This document shows positions 4,932 through 6,619 of a stretch of DNA of 6,619 nucleotides, one piece after another; the stretch's first letter is position 1; each line of letters opens with the position of its first letter. The notes beneath the pieces were generated by a model, which was not told the origin of the DNA, did not search any database, and saw only the letters and a program-made list of their open reading frames with translations. Source of the DNA: Dehalococcoidia bacterium (GTDB taxonomy: Bacteria; Chloroflexota; Dehalococcoidia; Dehalococcoidales; CSSed11-197); the NCBI GenBank assembly GCA_003552785.1, contig PUOQ01000089.1, forward strand, positions 1-6,619, in the 5' to 3' direction. Position numbers and translations under genes: made by a program.

Positions 4932-5591
4932 TTAAACCCGGCTATTGAGGTAATCATCAATTTCTTCATCTGTTAAATCATGCCAGTTCCGGTAAAAATT
5001 GGCTACCGCAAAAGGGTAAGAATATTTAACATGCAGGCAGACTACAGCATCACATTCAGGTTTGATTAATTCAAAGGCATTTCCAGAAGCCACCGGGCTT
5101 GCGGCCACTATTTTAAGCGGTTGCTGTTTTTGGGCGGATCTAATAGCAGCAATCATGGTAAAGCCTGAAGCCAGGCCATCATCTATGATAACAACCGTTT
5201 TGGATGTAAGGGGAACTCTTTTAAACCTTTTACGATAGAAACGGTCCCGGCGCCTGATTTCGGAAAGCACTTCATATACGTGGCGTTGTATCTGTTGCTG
5301 GCTGAAATCAAGCTGGTTTAAAAGTTGCTGGTTTAAAAAATAATCTCCGTCTTCGGTTACAGCCCCATATCCAGCTTCAGGATTATAAGGAATAGGGATT
5401 TTTCGAGTAATTATGACATCAAAAAGTATACCAAATCTCTGGCTAACCTCATTGGCAACCGGGATGCCACCACTAGGAATTGCCAGAATAACAGTTTTGT
5501 CAAAAATATACGGTTCCAGTTGGTCTGCCAGCTTTTTGCCTGCATCAATCCTGTCCCTGAAGAGCGGGTCCTGTAAGTTTAACCTTTGCAT
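4932..5591 (-). CDS. Phosphoribosyltransferase family protein (PRPP-binding)
   Basis: This encodes 219 residues with the type I phosphoribosyltransferase fold. The PRPP-binding loop is at residues 133-146 (VVIIDDGLASGFTM), matching the family pattern of hydrophobic residues, then DD-G-hydrophobic-A-(T/S)-G-x-T. The first strand and PPi loop are at residues 34-44 (VILAIPSGGIP), and a flexible-loop region with ITRKIPIPYNPEAGYGAV follows at 61-78. The start is supported by AGAGG 5-6 bases before the ATG. Length and layout match stand-alone 'predicted phosphoribosyltransferase' proteins that are often found near stress genes such as Hsp20; the substrate base is unknown. It is cytosolic, with no signal or membrane segment. 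It precedes hsp20 by 143 bases, with no clear terminator between, so read-through is possible. It is not a clear Hpt, Apt or PyrE orthologue. Confidence 0.85.
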   Translation of the reverse strand: MQRLNLQDPLFRDRIDAGKKLADQLEPYIFDKTVILAIPSGGIPVANEVSQRFGILFDVIITRKIPIPYNPEAGYGAVTEDGDYFLNQQLLNQLDFSQQQIQRHVYEVLSEIRRRDRFYRKRFKRVPLTSKTVVIIDDGLASGFTMIAAIRSAQKQQPLKIVAASPVASGNAFELIKPECDAVVCLHVKYSYPFAVANFYRNWHDLTDEEIDDYLNSRV

Positions 5592-5685
5592 AACAACCTC
5601 TTAGTCAATAAACGTTCAGGCTGCAAGTTAGCCCTCAATTAATATTTTTAAAATACCGTTTGCCTTTTCAAGCCATTAGTATCGC

Positions 5686-5699
5686 CAGAAAGATTTCTG
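5686..5699. repeat. Short palindrome upstream of the phosphoribosyltransferase
   Basis: CAGAAAGATTTCTG has 6-bp arms around a 2-base centre. It lies about 95 bases upstream of the phosphoribosyltransferase start, where an operator could sit. Nothing ties it to a known regulator, and a palindrome this short can occur by chance in AT-rich DNA. Confidence 0.2.
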
Positions 5700-5773
5700 T
5701 TATGTCCAAGAATATATACACCGAAATCTCGGAGGTTGATATACTGGCCCACCATTTATAGAAACTAATAAAT

Positions 5774-5819
5774 AGCCGAATAACATCCCTGGCACTAATG
5801 GCAACGATGTTATTCGGCT
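5774..5819 (-). terminator. Long stem-loop terminator after the small membrane gene
   Basis: A 14-bp perfect inverted repeat (AGCCGAATAACATC at 5774-5787, its complement at 5806-5819) encloses an 18-base loop. On the minus strand it is followed by TATTTATTAGTTT, a T-rich but broken run. It sits 62 bases after the membrane protein stop and before the phosphoribosyltransferase, so it most likely ends the former transcript. No T-run follows on the plus strand. The AT-rich stem and large loop are not ideal, so some other structural role is possible. Confidence 0.6.
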
Positions 5820-5881
5820 TACCTGCAAGAGCTCCGTTCTTAACGTTTTGGCATATTGCCGGATCTTATCACGCTAATTAA

Positions 5882-6097
5882 TTAAGTAACCGGGGTCATT
5901 AACGGGATTTCAAACATGGTTATCCCAATAGCGGCCAAAATGATCCACACAATGATACCGATGAAACTGGCAACTATAGACTTTTTGCCAACCTCATCCA
6001 GTTCGCCCTGTCGTCCCGAAAAAACCCAGAATGTAACAAATCCGAAAACGGGGACGAAGAAACTTATGATGTAGACCAACCATTGAATAGCCCCCAT
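5882..6097 (-). CDS. Small two-helix integral membrane protein, function unknown
   Basis: This encodes 71 residues with two predicted membrane helices. The first runs over residues 5-26 (WLVYIISFFVPVFGFVTFWV) and the second over residues 42-62 (VASFIGIIVWIILAAIGI). They are joined by a short charged loop, SGRQGELDEVGKKS, and followed by a short polar tail. The ATG is preceded by AAAGGAGG at an ideal distance (AAAGGAGGTATATT-ATG), so the start is firm and the gene is likely well expressed. Small proteins of this layout are, to my recollection, found in Peptococcaceae, but I know of no assigned function and propose none. It stands alone, with a 321-base gap upstream and a stem-loop terminator about 60 bases downstream of the stop, which suggests a monocistronic unit. 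Confidence 0.8.
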   Translation of the reverse strand: MGAIQWLVYIISFFVPVFGFVTFWVFSGRQGELDEVGKKSIVASFIGIIVWIILAAIGITMFEIPLMTPVT

Positions 6098-6418
6098 AAT
6101 ATACCTCCTTTAATAATTATTTCCTGAGAGTCTTGCTCAAGCATTTCTAAGCCGTTACAGCCCAAAGCAATCTTTTTGCCAAAGTAGGGTTACAGGGGAA
6201 AAAGGTCTTAAATTGCTTTAGTGTGGTTCAAATAATAAATGCCCTTAAAAATTAAAACTATCCGTAAACATACCCAAATTGACACAGCATTAAGTGTATT
6301 ATGTATGAACCTGTCCATAAAAAATCTGCATATGTTGAAAGCAAAAACTGAAGCCAAAGTTTGTTTTAAGCACTGGTGTTCAGTTGCCAAGCATTGATTC
6401 CTGCAACTAAAGAATGCT
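6098..6418. other. Intergenic region with no gene seen
   Basis: These 321 bases separate the protease stop codon from the small membrane protein. An open frame of 74 codons on the minus strand (6208-6432) has low-complexity, Cys/Phe-rich composition and no good ribosome-binding site, and it overlaps the protease gene end; I judge it non-coding. Just after the protease stop, two weak stems compete (6382-6387 with 6403-6408, and 6389-6395 with 6414-6420). Neither has a T-run, so no clear terminator is visible. The last bases before 6097 hold the strong ribosome-binding site AAAGGAGG of the next gene. Confidence 0.5.
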
Positions 6419-6619
6419 TTAAGTGTATTCAACCGAAGATTTTTGTGCAGGACCTTGAGGATACAGCTCCATAAGCTTGTGGATTTCTTCGGGCACTCCT
6501 TCTTTTACATGTATTCCCAGCTTTGTTGCACTTGATATATTAATTGGGGAGTCATGCATGAATTTGCCTTCGCTTAATGTTTGCGCCAGCTTTCTGGCTT
6601 TTGCTTTTGGTTTTTTCTC
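6419..6619 (-). CDS. Serine dehydrogenase proteinase-like (ClpP-fold), C-terminal end, partial
   Basis: This is the last 66 codons of a gene that enters from the right edge; its start lies outside the window. The frame is open from the edge to a TAA. It begins with a Lys/Ala-rich stretch (EKKPKAKARKLAQTLSEGKF) and continues MHDSPINISSATKLGIHV, then VPEEIHKLMELYP. From knowledge of the family, the pattern 'H-D-x-P-I ... A-x-x-L-G-(L/I)-x-V ... P-x-(E)-(V/I)-x-x-L-M-x-L-Y-P' is the typical C-terminus of serine dehydrogenase proteinases (SDH_sah, ClpP-class membrane-associated proteases). The catalytic Ser/Lys region is not in view, so activity cannot be judged. The residues after LYPQ are variable and probably disordered. 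The assignment rests on this C-terminal signature alone; another ClpP/crotonase-fold protein is possible but less likely. Confidence 0.72.
   Translation of the reverse strand, partial: EKKPKAKARKLAQTLSEGKFMHDSPINISSATKLGIHVKEGVPEEIHKLMELYPQGPAQKSSVEYT

Noticed and set aside
6208..6432. 74-codon minus-strand frame between the protease and the small membrane protein
   Set aside because: It overlaps the protease C-terminus, has no ribosome-binding site, and its composition is consistent with translated AT-rich spacer.

Overview
The window looks like chromosomal DNA from an anaerobic, spore-former-type Bacillota (Clostridia, Peptococcaceae/Desulfotomaculum-like). This is inferred from very strong Shine-Dalgarno sites (AAAGGAGG type), moderate-to-low GC, a Tat-exported iron-sulfur protein beside a b-type and a c-type cytochrome, and the styles of the radical SAM and small membrane proteins. 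Every credible gene is on the minus strand, so in transcription order the window reads from right to left.

Right part (6619 to 4265): the 3' end of a ClpP-like serine dehydrogenase proteinase; a 71-residue two-helix membrane protein followed by a long stem-loop terminator; a PRPP-binding phosphoribosyltransferase; and a complete Hsp20 chaperone with its own tight terminator. The Hsp20 leader carries an exact complement of its ribosome-binding site, which can also fold into a competing local hairpin. This is a candidate translational or thermal switch. The genes look like separately expressed stress and maintenance units rather than one operon.

Middle (4264 to 1906): a 487-residue radical SAM protein with a CX3CX2C cluster motif and extra C-terminal cysteines. 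It is followed by about 700 bases with no convincing gene. That gap contains several perfect stem-loops, a near-repeat and an orphan Shine-Dalgarno sequence. It could be an unrecognised structured RNA, a long leader for the next operon, or a decayed locus.

Left part (1905 to 175): a three-gene redox module. A Tat-signal lipoprotein-like FeS protein stops early, losing its third and fourth cysteine motifs. A six-helix cytochrome b (formate dehydrogenase gamma-like) has a good internal promoter of its own. A translationally coupled, GTG-started diheme c-type lipoprotein has a Pro/Glu-rich tail that lies one frame over, just past its stop codon. Together these look like the electron-transfer arm of a membrane-bound, outward-facing oxidoreductase. 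No catalytic subunit is present, and two of the three genes show lesions, so the module may be decaying or rearranged.
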